64,000 nucleotides of DNA from Lantana camara (GCA_037501455.1 CM074861.1:39085001-39149000), one strand, 5' to 3'. Shown: positions 48,812-60,826, counted from the stretch's first letter. A program made the numbers and translations. Notes: generated by a model not told the origin, from the letters alone.

Positions 48812-48981
48812 GGATCAGCCCACCGAAAGAATCGACACGCCGTATCAGGGCAGCAATAGAACCTTCTACTGGGATTGCTCGCTTTCCAAGTCGTGCGGAC
48901 AACTGAAATCTTGCGGCAAAAACCGTGGTGATGGTCAGGCAACGGAAACCGGAAGTCAGAAGTGAATGATGGGGAAGCCAT

Positions 48982-49261
48982 TTCGGGAGCTGATGTATGT
49001 GGGTTACCAGCCGCGTACGAGTTGTAATGAGGGCAACAATGGTGGAGTTCTGAATATAAAGGAAGAAGAAAAGGGTTTTGACCAATATAGTACCTTCACT
49101 TTTGTGGTTTTTGGTGGGAAACTTTCCCTCCAACTGAAAACGTATTTGGGAGGAAGAAAGCGTGGTATCTTAACTTGGTGCAATTTTTGGGAGTCAACTC
49201 ACATGTCATCGCCAATGTGTCATTTTTTTTTCCACGTCAGTAAATTTTTCACAGTCAGCAA
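48982..49261. other. 5' flank of the GRF gene inside the MULE
   Basis: Promoter and leader region of the minus-strand GRF gene up to the right TIR. No separate gene recognised. Confidence 0.5.
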
Positions 49262-49388
49262 AATCTGGCAAACATTGTCCCGAAACTGACAGATTTTTAG
49301 AGATAATGGACATTTTTGTCACCGGAAAATTTACTGTCCCGAAAACGCTAATTCGGGATAGTTGCTATCCTGATTTTGCATTTTTCTC
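49262..49388 (-). repeat. Right terminal inverted repeat of the MULE
   Basis: The reverse complement starts GAGAAAAATGCAAAATCAGG and follows the left TIR with few mismatches. The TSD AAAGAAATA follows directly at 49389. Confidence 0.93.
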
Positions 49389-49397
49389 AAAGAAATA

Positions 49398-49747
49398 CAT
49401 CTATTGTTTAATTAGTTAATATTTTGAAAGATAAAGTTTGCACTAGAATTTTGCTTTGGTCGGTCATGGCCTCATGGATGTGGTATTTAATATTTAATGG
49501 CTTTCGTATTTTTTGGCCTTTTCAATATTAGTAGTCAGGTATTTGAATTATATGATTGGTCAACATTGGATGTGGGTATTATATGTGCAACTTTTCCGAT
49601 AAAAATTTATATATTTTTGCCGCCAAAATTCAAAATTTTCATTTTATGAATTCCCCTCGAAATTACGTGGGACCCCAGAATATCAAGAAGTACTTTTTTT
49701 TTTTGGTTGAAATATCAAGAAGTATTAATAAATCAGAGCGGTTCAGA
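49398..49747. other. Intergenic DNA between the MULE and the hAT-like element
   Basis: AT-rich remnant of the original intergenic space between the two peroxidase genes. No feature recognised. Ends in the left TSD GGTTCAGA (49740-49747). Confidence 0.6.
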
Positions 49748-50257
49748 CTCTAAAGCACGGACACGCCTAAAAAATGGCCCGTGCAGTGTCCGACACGTGT
49801 CGGACACGGACACGGCTCGGACACGGCACGGACACGTGTCGGACACGGCTGAAGGAGTGTCCGGAAAAAAAAAAAAAAAAAAAATTTGGGACACGGTGTC
49901 GGACACGGCGAGGCGGAGTGTCCGACACGGCTCGGACACGGCGGAGCAAATTTGATCATTTTTTTATGCTTTTTTTAATATTTTTTGAATTTTTTGGAGA
50001 GAAAATTGAAATAACAAAACTTATTTTAGTTTTTAATATTATATATTTTTATAAATATTTTATGTTACATAGATTATACTTATAAAATATTTTTATTTTT
50101 ATATAAAATATCTTTATTTATATATAAAATATATTTATTTATATAAAATATAGCCGTGTCGGAGCCGTGTCGTGTCCTAAAATTTTGAAAAAATCCATGT
50201 CGCCGTGTCCGTGTCGTGTCGTGTCCGTGTCGCTGTGTCCGTGTCCGTGCAACATAG
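49748..50257. mobile_element. Non-autonomous hAT-like element, 510 bp
   Basis: Perfect 8 bp TSD GGTTCAGA (49740-49747, 50258-50265). TIRs CTCTAAAGCACGGACACG and, from the right, CTATGTTGCACGGACACG. Both subterminal regions are crowded with CGGACACG / CGTGTCCG repeats in direct and inverted order (49755-49945, 50150-50250), with an AT-rich centre. No coding capacity; open frames here are products of the repeats. Confidence 0.85.
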
Positions 50258-50265
50258 GGTTCAGA

Positions 50266-50466
50266 TATTAAATACAAGCAAAAAATTAAAAACTAGTCAA
50301 CCCATAATAATTCTATAGCAAAATCGAACAATAACGCCAGCAATACATTGAAAATAGAACACAGCATGTATCTGAATACACAATTATCAATACGAAAGTT
50401 ACGAACTCAGCATGAAATTATTTATTATCCATGCTGAAAGGGAAGGATTAACTCAATAGCTGACAA
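50266..50466. other. 3' flank of the second peroxidase gene
   Basis: Short AT-rich flank between the hAT-like element and the stop codon; the peroxidase 3' UTR on the minus strand lies here. Nothing else seen. Confidence 0.55.
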
Positions 50467-51684
<1,218 letters not shown>

Positions 51685-51798
51685 TATTAATTAGAGAACT
51701 TTGCTAGGAATTAAAGGAGATGAGTTGAGAAATATCAAAGAGAATGTTTTGCAGATTAATCAAGGTTTGATGGAGAAGAAGGATGCACTCCCTTGTGC

Positions 51799-51805
51799 AT
51801 TTATA
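51799..51805 (-). promoter_or_regulatory. TATA box of the second peroxidase gene
   Basis: The minus strand reads TATAAAT about 115 bp upstream of ATG 51684. The hAT element begins 25 bp further upstream (51831). Confidence 0.75.
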
Positions 51806-51830
51806 GTGCATGGGAGTGAGTGTTAGGTAT

Positions 51831-53023
51831 CATGGTTCGCCGGAACCGTTGCGGGGAACGGAACGGAGGCCACCGTTCCAGTTCCGTTGCAATGACGCGG
51901 AACGGTAGCGGCAAAAACGCGGTCACTTACCAAAAAGATGTATAAAATCCAAAAAAATTGTTTTAAAACTCATTTTAATTTGTAATTTATTAGAATCAAT
52001 TAGTATTATATTTAGATTTGTTATATTTATTCAAATAAGATATTGCACATATTCTTATAATGACTACCGAACCATACAATAAACATAGTTGTGTCAATGT
52101 TTACTACAAAAGAAAAGTTGTTCAACATACTACACCATGAATGTTGAAATAGATATATAATAATACATTATTTATTAATAATAAGTGGAATGACGAGGGG
52201 GTAGAACATTGAAATTGTCTCTCTCTTCTGAGGAGTTTCGAAGTTGACGCTGCATATATTCCCTTATATTAGGATAAGATGGTTGTGCGTACGGAATGTG
52301 ATCACCACCATGACCATAATATCCAAATCCTCGGTACTCTATGCTGCTACCACTACAGCCTGAAGATCCATGTGGCATCCCAAAAGATCCATACGATGAC
52401 CTCCCATATCCCCCACTAAATGATAATGGTTCCAAATATCGATTGTAGTAGGAGAACCCTTGATCAAAGTTACGATGTGTTCTATCATCTATATCGTACG
52501 TGGGATGAATAATTACAATGGAGTCCACTTGAACCTCCATGACTTCCACTCACACGTGCAATATGTTGTTTCAATCTTGTGATTCCTCCGGTAATAACTT
52601 TATTGCAAAATTTACATTTTACATTCTTACGACCTTCACCGATAGGTTCACAAAACTCCCAACCGATATCACGCTTCGGAGGCACCTAACTGTTATTAAT
52701 ATCATGTACGCAACATCATTAACTAATATAAAAAAAAAAAAATCAAATAAAATTATATGGTGGAATTAGTAAAAGATATGTATTCAAATTAAAATTAAAT
52801 GGTAGAATTTAGTATAGACATCGGCTAACATCAAAGAATATGGTGGAATTAGTAAAAAAAAAAAAGTTTATTCTCTTTTTTTCCGTTCCGTGACGTTATA
52901 ACGCAACGGAACGCCGTTCCAAAGCACACATAACGGCGTTCCAGGTGAGTTCACGTTCCATACCGGAACAACGGAACGGAGGCTTCCGTTCCCGTTCCGG
53001 AACGGGCGGACCGGCGAACCATG
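51831..53023 (-). mobile_element. hAT element derivative with BED-finger remnant, 1.2 kb
   Basis: TIRs CATGGTTCGCCGG and its exact reverse complement at the right end, with a perfect 8 bp TSD TTAGGTAT (51823-51830, 53024-53031). Subterminal regions are rich in GGAACGG / CCGTTCC repeats. It carries the start and the tail of a hAT transposase gene but not the catalytic core, so it is an internally deleted, non-autonomous copy. Confidence 0.9.
52175..52685 (-). pseudogene. hAT transposase remnant: BED finger joined to C-terminal tail
   Basis: Starts at ATG 52685 (MPPKRDIGWEFCEPIGEG). A BED-type zinc finger CKFCNKVITGGITRLKQHIA (about 52620-52560) follows, then a shift of frame near 52540 leads into a Gly/Ser/Tyr-rich tail (FSYYNRYLEPLSFSGGYGR) ending at 52175. 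BED fingers bind the element's DNA ends. The RNase-H-like core and the hAT dimerisation domain are missing. Confidence 0.82.
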
Positions 53024-53031
53024 TTAGGTAT

Positions 53032-54289
53032 AGGTCGTAAGAGGCTGCTGGGACGTGGTCGTTATGCATGCACATGCAATTATATTGCTCTCAGTTTTTT
53101 GCTCTCTTGTTGACTATGGAAAGATATTGTCTTCTTTTGCTCTCTTTTCAACTATATTGACATTTCAATACATATATATTAATATATTAATCACATATAT
53201 ATTAATATATTTTGTTCGGATATACTTCTGAGGCCGGGACTTAGGGAGGAAAAATAGCGAATAGTTAATATATCATTTTTCTTCCTATATATTATAAAAT
53301 CTTTTGTATTGTTTCATGTTGTACTTTGTATCGAATTGAACCAATAAAGTGTTGATAGTTTTCTCGTATATCAATAAAAATTGTATTTTTAATGATTCGA
53401 ATACGGAATATCTGATTAATGCACCCCATAAATCTAGAAGCACGGCCAACCCTACACTATGTGTGGTTACAGTTAAATGCTTTATTTACGTTTGCACCAT
53501 GGAGAAAACATGAGTCTTATATCAATAGAAAATGACCAGCAGCGTTATACTATTATTCCAACTTATCCAATTCACCAGCAGCATTAATTAAGTATAATTA
53601 AGATTGTCCCAAATCCAATCGATTTACGAAAATGCCAAGAAAATTTAGGGGGAAGCCGCCCTTGCCCCACCAACCTCTTCTCATTTGGCTCTGAATCAAT
53701 CTGTTCAACAGAGTAAGAACACATACACACGCACATATATATAATGATATTCATAGTTACAGACAAACACTAAGGATCACACACATTATTATATTACCAA
53801 ATTCATAGTTAAATTATTCTAAACGTCACCTAACAATCTTTAGGTGTCAAACTTTGAAAATATGGATGTATACCTAAACAAACTTGTTTTTTCTTCAGTA
53901 ATATCTTCATATTAATAGTGAGGGGTGATCCCACTAACTCCTTTGATTTGAAAATTTGAAAAGAGAGTGTGAGTCTGTGAGAGTACCTACTTGCCAAGTT
54001 GTGATTAATTGGGAACACCCCGGGCGATCAATCGCAAGTAAGCTAAGCTGTAGTTCTTGTCAATCAGTAGAAGAAAAGTCCATGATGATCAATCGAAAAA
54101 ATCTCCGTCGATCGAGTTTCTTAAAAAAAAAAAAAAAAAAAAGGTTCACGTTGATAAATCAATTGTGAGACCTTTGCCAACAAGAGAATTATCAAATCAC
54201 TAGACATGGATATTTTCTAAAAATGCCATGATTTTTCAAGTGTTGGCTTAAAATCCTAATCGACCTTACTTTTTGTTTTTTTCATTTTT
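53032..54289. other. Intergenic DNA
   Basis: Original upstream region of the second peroxidase gene, then AT-rich DNA. A poly(A) run of 21 lies at 54122-54142, but no retroposed gene could be recognised before it. Short open frames here have no family resemblance. Confidence 0.55.
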
Positions 54290-54395
54290 TAAACACGCAC
54301 CCTGGTTTTAGTCGGATTTGAACTCGAGTTATTGTTTTGGAGAATGAACTCATTAACCACTTGTACCAATCCATCTTGGCTACTTAAATTGTTGC
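54290..54395 (-). mobile_element. Possible tRNA-derived SINE remnant
   Basis: The minus strand reads TAGCCAAGATGGATTGG.., TGGTACAAGTGGTTAATGAG and, about 35 bp on, GAGTTCAAATCC, which are A-box- and B-box-like. No tail or TSD identified. Confidence 0.35.
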
Positions 54396-55302
54396 TTTAA
54401 TCTTTATTAAGTCTGGAATTGTTTCGTTATTGATTAAATAGAAATATTTAGCAATTGAAGTTAGATTCGTCTTATAATGCGGAAAAAAGAGTTATATGCA
54501 CCAAAAACCTCGTGTTATGCTAAAACAGCAAAAACAATCTTGAGGGAAAACAAATTAGTTTAAACAATCCTTAATTATAAATCTTAAACTTACTCATTCG
54601 GTCAACTAAAATACGTATTTTGACTAATAAGCTTTTTCTCATTTTTCTCAGACATAATCAAACAAAATCAGAGATTGAACTCTCATTTTCATCTTCGACA
54701 TTGAGCTCTCATTTTTCATCTTTTCCGGCAAGCCCTACCATCGCCAAGGCGCCACCAAAACCGTCCTATCGCAACCCAAATCTGAAACCACCACCACCAG
54801 GATCTGGCTATGGTGGTGGCAATATGGCTTCAATGGTGGTTTTGGATAGATCGGTGGTGGCGGGCCCATTTGTAGGTGGCAACAGATATGGTGGTGATGG
54901 TTCGACTAGTGTGGCATCTTGAAGACGACAGTGAATAGCGTTGACAAACATGGATTTTTTATTTTTATTTTTTTAAAAACTAGAACTTATAATATATTCT
55001 TGATATGTATATGTAACTAATTAATTCAAAATTTTATATGATTATTGGCAAGATTAATTTTATTTAATTATTACATATACATTATGTTCTCTTCAAAATA
55101 TAAAAAAATATATTTTACGCTAAATTTAAAAATTATACACATAAATGACCAATATTTTTTTTTTAGTATAATTAAACACAAACTTAGATAATATTTGGTA
55201 AACGTAATATTAATTAATATTTATAAAAATAAAATTCATATCATTTTTTCCTATTGAAATATTGTATATTAATTAAATATCTAATTATTTGCTAATCAAA
55301 TT
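54396..55302. other. Intergenic DNA with an unconvincing short frame
   Basis: A 100-codon plus-strand frame (54620-54922) with a Ser-rich start and a Pro/Gly-rich end (PPPPGSGYGGGN) has no recognised family, no clear promoter and lies in AT-rich DNA; I regard it as chance or the relic of a gene. The remainder, 54950-55300, is AT-rich without features. Confidence 0.5.
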
Positions 55303-55352
55303 GATGGGGCCTACCCAAAAACGCCACGTGGCCAGCCCTAGGGGTGCGTGGC

Positions 55353-57807
55353 TGTAACGCCCCCGTTTTTCAGTTTAAATAATGTGACGTATTTGTTTAT
55401 AAATTGCGCAAATTAAGTATTTAATTATATGATTAATTGTTTATAAGTGTTTTTATTTGATTTAAAACCGTAAACTTTTGTTATTTAATTTAATTAATAT
55501 GGAATTTAAGTTTAGTAAGTTATTTATAACAATATGAATTTGTTCATGCGCATGAGTGTTCTATTTGTGCTTCGTTCATATATGTAATGATATCGGATTG
55601 GTATGAAAATTTAATATGTTGTGAATATGTGTGTTATGAACATGCCTATGTGCTCGATTTATGTTTTCGGATTCATTTGACGTGTTTATGAATTTAATTT
55701 CGATTGTGGAACCAAGTCGGGGGCTAACGAGCAATTAGCGCACCCTTGGTTCCGTCCGTGATATCTTGAGCTCGGGAATTCGGATTCGAATTCCGACACC
55801 TCCGTTGCCTTCGTATCGACGATCCGGAGACAATGGAATAAGCCTCATACCTTTTTGAGATCATTAAGACCTCCAAAATCCAACCGTAACGGACAACTCG
55901 TGCAAGAAGAGCCCTTATGTTGACTAGTCTCCTTGGTGGGACCCTTTCTACTTAACCAAACTTAACCAAAGATTAACCATGACTTTTGTACCATGGGTTA
56001 AGCTTTCTCCTACCCTTTTACCTCTGAAAAACCGAACCAAACTCTCACTCTCCAGCTGCAACTGATCGAGAGAAGGGAGAAGAGGAGAAAGGAAGAAACC
56101 CTTGGCCATCCTTAGTGATTTTGAGCTCAAATCACCATTTTTCTTCACCAAATCTTCAAGGTATGAATATTGATGTCTTCTCTACTCTATTATACTTGAT
56201 TTCATCTCCTTAATTCATGATTTGGATCAGATTTGGTTAGGGTTTGGGCTAAGAGCATGAATAGGGTTTTTGGGGAAATTGCTCTTATGATCTTGTTTGC
56301 TTGTATAGCTGATTTTCTTGCTTATACATGATCATATGAACTTGATTCTTGACCTATTTCTTTCCTAACTGATAGTATATGATATTAGGAAGATTTCATC
56401 TCTTGCTCCTTTTATGAAATTATGAGATATGGAGCTTCAAACTTGATGATCAAACTATTTCCCCTGTTTTTGAACTGCTGTGTGAAATATGGTGTGGTTG
56501 CTTGATCAAATGGTCTCCATTTGGTGTGAAATTTCATGGAGTGGATGTACACTCATTACTTTATATGTTAGCATTCATGTTTCAAGTATTCGGATCCATG
56601 TGAAGCCTCAAAATCGAAATACATGGCCTGTTTGTACGCATGCTCCATGACAGATTTGTTGCTGTTGCTTATGTGTGGTTGTTGGTCACCTTAATGTGCT
56701 TTAAATTGTGCCATTTTGCATATATATGATGTATATTAGTTGTTTAGTATGTTAGCATGCATTCCCCAAAGTTTCAGATCCAAATTCAAGCCCTAAGTAC
56801 TTGATCAAGGCATGATAGAATCATTACGGTTCATATGTGCGATTTTGGCGATCCAGTTTTGTTGCATGGATTCAATGATCTTAACGTATGATTTAGCCTT
56901 TGCACTCTAAATGAAAAATGTTCATAACATGCCAAATATGTTGTATATTAAGTTTCAGAGCATTTGGAGTTCATTTGGTATGTTTTTGGATTGATTTTGT
57001 ATGAGTCCAGTTTTGCCGGTAAAATTGTTCGAGTGGTTTGGTTCTGTACCGTGACACCCCCGTGTCTCATTTACTCATAAGAGTGAGACACGGGCGTGTC
57101 ACACCTGCTGGCTAGTTCTGTACTGAGCCACGGGCGTGGCTCAGTTGGGCTAAGGTTGGTGACACCCCCGTGTCACTTCCCATGCGCAGTCTTCGTTACT
57201 TCCTCTTCGGTTTTTGATTTGTTTCACCTCCTTAATGACTTTATCTCCTTTTGTGTTAAACTATGAACTTGTTTTGCTATGTGTTAGGAGTATTGTGGTT
57301 CAATTTCGTGGCATTTGGATGAGTTATAGGTATGCTTTTGCTTAATGCCGTTTATGTATGTTTATACGTCGTTTATGAATTGCATAACTTATTTTCTATA
57401 TCATATGATTTCTTCTTGTCGTCAAACCTTGGATATATGCTATGTTATGTAAATTGAAGTATGTAATAGCATGTTGGGAAAGTTTGAACACGTTCTATGC
57501 TTCTATTTGAATTCTTGAATATTTATGTAATTGTCATTGAATTGTATTACTGGGTTTCGTTATTGTTTAAAAGAGGCCTAAAGAGCCCAAATTCTGCCTA
57601 TGGTTTGTATGATTGAACTTTGGTTTTTCTATGCATTATATTTTATTGTATGGTTATCACTGCAGGGTCTAGCTCCGCCTGGCTTAGATAAGTTTTTATG
57701 TTTGTCTCCCGTTCGCTATGGTTGGATACGGGTGCGGAGTCACTGTTTCGTTACTCGTGTCGAGCCATAGTGCGGGGGATGTGGTGCCTCACGTGCGGGG
57801 TGCTACA
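55353..57807 (+). repeat. 5' LTR of the LARD
   Basis: 2455 bp. Contains at 57050-57180 a cluster of palindromes built on GTGACAC..GTGTCAC and GAGCCACGGGCGTGGCTC. Confidence 0.95.
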
Positions 57808-57815
57808 TCCTTAAG

Positions 57816-57827
57816 TGGTATCAGAGC
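57816..57827 (+). promoter_or_regulatory. Primer-binding site of the LARD
   Basis: TGGTATCAGAGC eight bases after the 5' LTR, initiator-Met tRNA type. Confidence 0.92.
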
Positions 57828-60826
57828 CCGGTTGCAAAACCGGTGTTCTCGTGTCGTGTGTGAGTCAGTCTAGGTCGTACGGCATAGGAATAACTTGTGA
57901 ATGTGTACATTGCATCGATCTTGGACATGAATTTGGCTTTCCTTTTGAATTTTGGCTAGACTATCTGTTGTATTTACATAAGGATCCTTGCGCTAATTGT
58001 TGAAAATGTGTCATGAGCATGCACTAACCGCATGCATCTATTCTTGAAGTAAGCTATGATTCATAGGTTATGGAGATAATATCAAACCACGGCCAAGTTC
58101 GACGATAAAGAAGATCGATTGCAAACTTTTCTGAGACAAGGAAGATGGGCAGGATACTCTGGGAAGAATGTAGAGAATTAGAGATGTGAGACTTCCCAAA
58201 TGGAGCTAGAGTCAAGGAAGAGGATTCGGAATGAGAAGATTGAATCTTGAGATGCGATGGCAGAGAGACATTTGGTGAAATCGGAATAGGAATTAATCAT
58301 GGGGTTGTTGGGACTCAAAAGACTAAATTATGAGGATCTGCTACTTGGAGTATTTTAATTGGATTCAGCAAGATCGGTCAACCTAAGGAATGAAGGGAAC
58401 AAAACCTTGAAGATAAATTGGTCCCGGATTTGGATCGTGGAAGGGGTACTAGTAATTAAGAGGAATAGGGATAACAAGGGTCCGGTAGAGGTTATGTATC
58501 AGGGGTCTACAAAGAAGAACTTCGAACTCAGCCTAGTGATTAGAAGTCAGGTTTTAGAAGACGAGCATTTGGATAAACACAAATAAAGGGAAGGTGGCGA
58601 TATGGAGAGCAGGATTTGAGATCATTTTCCAAATCCAAGCTGAATTGTCATGTTGTGAGATTAAATTGGAAGATATGGAGCAACAAATGGAAATGAGAAA
58701 GAGAGGAAATCGTGCGCTCAAGTAGAAGAAATTGGAGGTGAATTGAATCCACAAAGGATAAGCGCGGGATTCTTGTTTGAGACGACGATTGGAAGTAAAG
58801 GTCGAATTTAGAGAATAGATTGGATGCTAACTCCTTGGAAGTGGAAGATACAAGTTGATTTATAAAGATGCATGGGAATCTCGAAGACCATGGGAAAGGC
58901 AAGGAATAATTACCAAGTCAAAGTAACCGCGGGACTTGGAGTAGCAAGGAAAAGCTGTCAAGCTAACTACTTACCCCATAGGTGACAGGTTCTGCATATT
59001 CATGGCATAAGCACCATGCATCAATTTAAATTAATTGCTTTCTGTATCTATATGTACGTTTATGTTTAATTATTATAATTCCTTCAACGTGTTGCATTGT
59101 TGCATCTTTGACTGTTTATTAAGTGCATTGGCATGTTAATCCAACATGCATGGCTTAGTGTTTAATTGATAGGAAATGACTCCACCTTGTTCATCAAGCT
59201 ATTCATTAATCAAGGCTTACTCGAATCAAGATAAGAAGAATGGTTGGGTTATATTTTGGAGTTCCGGGTATATAGCTTAGCTAGCACAATCTACAACGAA
59301 GAAACTAAGTTGAAGAGTTTTGGGGAAACCTTAATCTCAGAGGTGAGGATTACCTTTAGTTGAAGAATGGAAATACAAGAAGGGATTAAATTGGTCTAGA
59401 TTTCAAGAAGAGAAAGAAAGAGAAGAATTGGTGATTAGAAGGAAGTAATTACTGAAGGGTTTGAATTGAATATTAGGAATGAATTAAAGAAACAGAAGTG
59501 GCTCAGCAAAAATTTTAATGACGGAAGGATTCATGGAGGTTGATATGTAAGAGCAAAAATTTTGAGGGGGAGAGCACGACCGAGAGGTGAATTGGAGGAT
59601 GGGAGTGGTGTTCGCATGAATATGCTAGGAGTAATGACGGGGATGCAAATTAAGGAGAATCTGGAAGTCCTGAGGGTGGAGATTAGGAATGAATAAGACG
59701 GTGGTTATGGTTAAGTTATTAAGAGGGAAGCTACATATGGAATTCTGGTCTGGAGATAATGGAATCATAAGAGGGTTTCTATGAATTTCTAAGCTATCAT
59801 ATAAGGGGGTTCAATAATGACAATATTATCAAGTCTTCGGTTAGTCCCACGATAATTCGGAAGAAACCAAATCGGAGAAGATGATCATTGGAGGATTTAC
59901 ACCGAACTTCAAGAGTTATCAAGAACACCCTATCTTCGATTCAAGAAATATGGAGCTAGATGCCAAATATAACCTGAAGGGGTCAAAGGGAATGAATGGA
60001 TTTGTTAAAGTAGATCCTAATGACGAAGACCTCAAGGTAGGGATCGAATCGTTAAGATTGTCAAGAGTAGTTATCCTTGAGGGTATTTTAAACTCCGATG
60101 TGGGTAAGCTAGGAGCTATGGACCTACCTTCGAGACGGATGGTCTAAGGGCATTCGGGAAATCAAGTTCGGTTAATTAAAAGGAATTGGATGGTCGAACG
60201 AAGATTGTGGGCAATGGTGAAAACTGGAAGCAGTACAAGTCAAAAGGGATCTAAGAATGCTCCAAAAAGAATTCATCAATCGCTTCACCGGGGAACCTTG
60301 AAGAGGTTCAAGACAAGCTGACCACTGAGCTATCTTTAGGATAGATCCTACACTGGACAACGACAACTCTCAATTCTAAACTTTGAAACCTCGGTGAACG
60401 GTACTTATAGCATTCATGATACATGCATCCATGAAAATTTAACTTATATAATTTTTATGTTAGGTGCTGTAATCTTGTATTGTGTTAAATTACTTGGAAT
60501 AATTGGATATTAATGTGGGCGATATTTATTACTTGCTTTGGGTGCCTTACGTGATTTTAAATTTGGTTTTTGCGTGAGTTGCTTGGGAGTATTGGAGACT
60601 TCCTTGCTTTATTTTCGGTTAAGAGACGGGGATTCTCTTATTTTGTTTGAGAGACGGGGTACTCTCTTTGCTTGCGAGAGACGGGGTTCTCTCATTGTTA
60701 TTGGAGAGACGGGGTTCTCTCATTGCTGCTTGAGAGACGGGGCTCTCTCCTTGTTGTTTGTGAGAGACGGGGAATCTCTCATTATTTGATTTCAAGCGTG
60801 TTTTGAATCCGAGGACGGATTCTTTT
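57828..60826 (+). other. LARD interior without recognisable genes
   Basis: About 3 kb of purine-rich sequence, many GGAA/GAAG words. The longest sensible frame (59881-60147, 88 codons, MIIGGFTPNFKSYQEHP) resembles no gag, protease, RT, RNase H or integrase motif known to me. The interior is probably decayed or replaced retrotransposon sequence kept for packaging. Confidence 0.7.
60619..60785 (+). repeat. Tandem hairpin repeat, six units of about 28 bp
   Basis: GAGACGGGG recurs at 60623, 60651, 60678, 60706, 60734 and 60764. Each unit reads roughly GAGAGACGGGGTTCTCTC, with GAGAGA and TCTCTC able to pair, so the array would form a series of small stem-loops in the RNA shortly before the PPT. 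Confidence 0.88.

Larger units (their letters stand above)
33587..48981 (-). pseudogene. GRF-type zinc-finger protein with C-terminal membrane segment, second gene of the MULE, split by CACTA
   Basis: The coding halves are 48981-48812 and 33755-33587. With the CACTA element and one copy of its GGA duplication removed they form a continuous 112-codon frame with no stop or shift. The N-terminal half has a GRF-like finger (VVRTTWKASNPSRRFYCC, then CRFFRWADP); the first cysteine pair of the usual CxCG motif is only partly kept (HGFCRK). The C-terminal half gives MCERSKIIIPGLLKKIN, a short coiled-coil-like LEVELEAAEK stretch and about 20 hydrophobic residues (VFIFILCVLVLVVAVVV). The arrangement resembles plant proteins of the At4g04775-like group. 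Each MULE gene starts near a TIR and they converge, as mudrA and mudrB do in maize MuDR. Function unknown. Confidence 0.82.
16370..49388 (+). mobile_element. Mutator-like element (MULE), 33 kb because of nested insertions
   Basis: Both ends are bounded by a perfect 9 bp TSD, AAAGAAATA (16361-16369 and 49389-49397), and by inverted repeats of about 128 bp. Inside are a mudrA-type transposase (plus strand from 16857) and, convergent to it, a small GRF-finger gene (minus strand from 48981). Subtracting the solo LTR with its copia (19634-31860) and the CACTA element (33759-48811) with their TSDs leaves about 5.7 kb, close to the size of an autonomous MuDR. The transposase now has frameshifts, so this copy is not autonomous. 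Confidence 0.93.

Noticed and set aside
49707..50085. Overlapping frames on both strands in the CGGACACG region
   Set aside because: Open only because the short repeat lacks stops; lies within a hAT-like element.
54122..54142. Poly(A) run as the tail of a processed pseudogene
   Set aside because: No recognisable coding sequence or flanking duplication before it.
54620..54922. A 100-codon Gly/Pro-rich protein gene
   Set aside because: No family, no supported promoter, low-complexity composition; left as unsupported.
55948..56151. 67-codon minus-strand frame, repeated at 61435-61638
   Set aside because: Identical because both lie in LTR copies; no coding signature.
58359..60147. Frames in the LARD interior as gag or pol
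   Set aside because: No zinc knuckle, protease, YxDD or integrase motif could be found in any frame.
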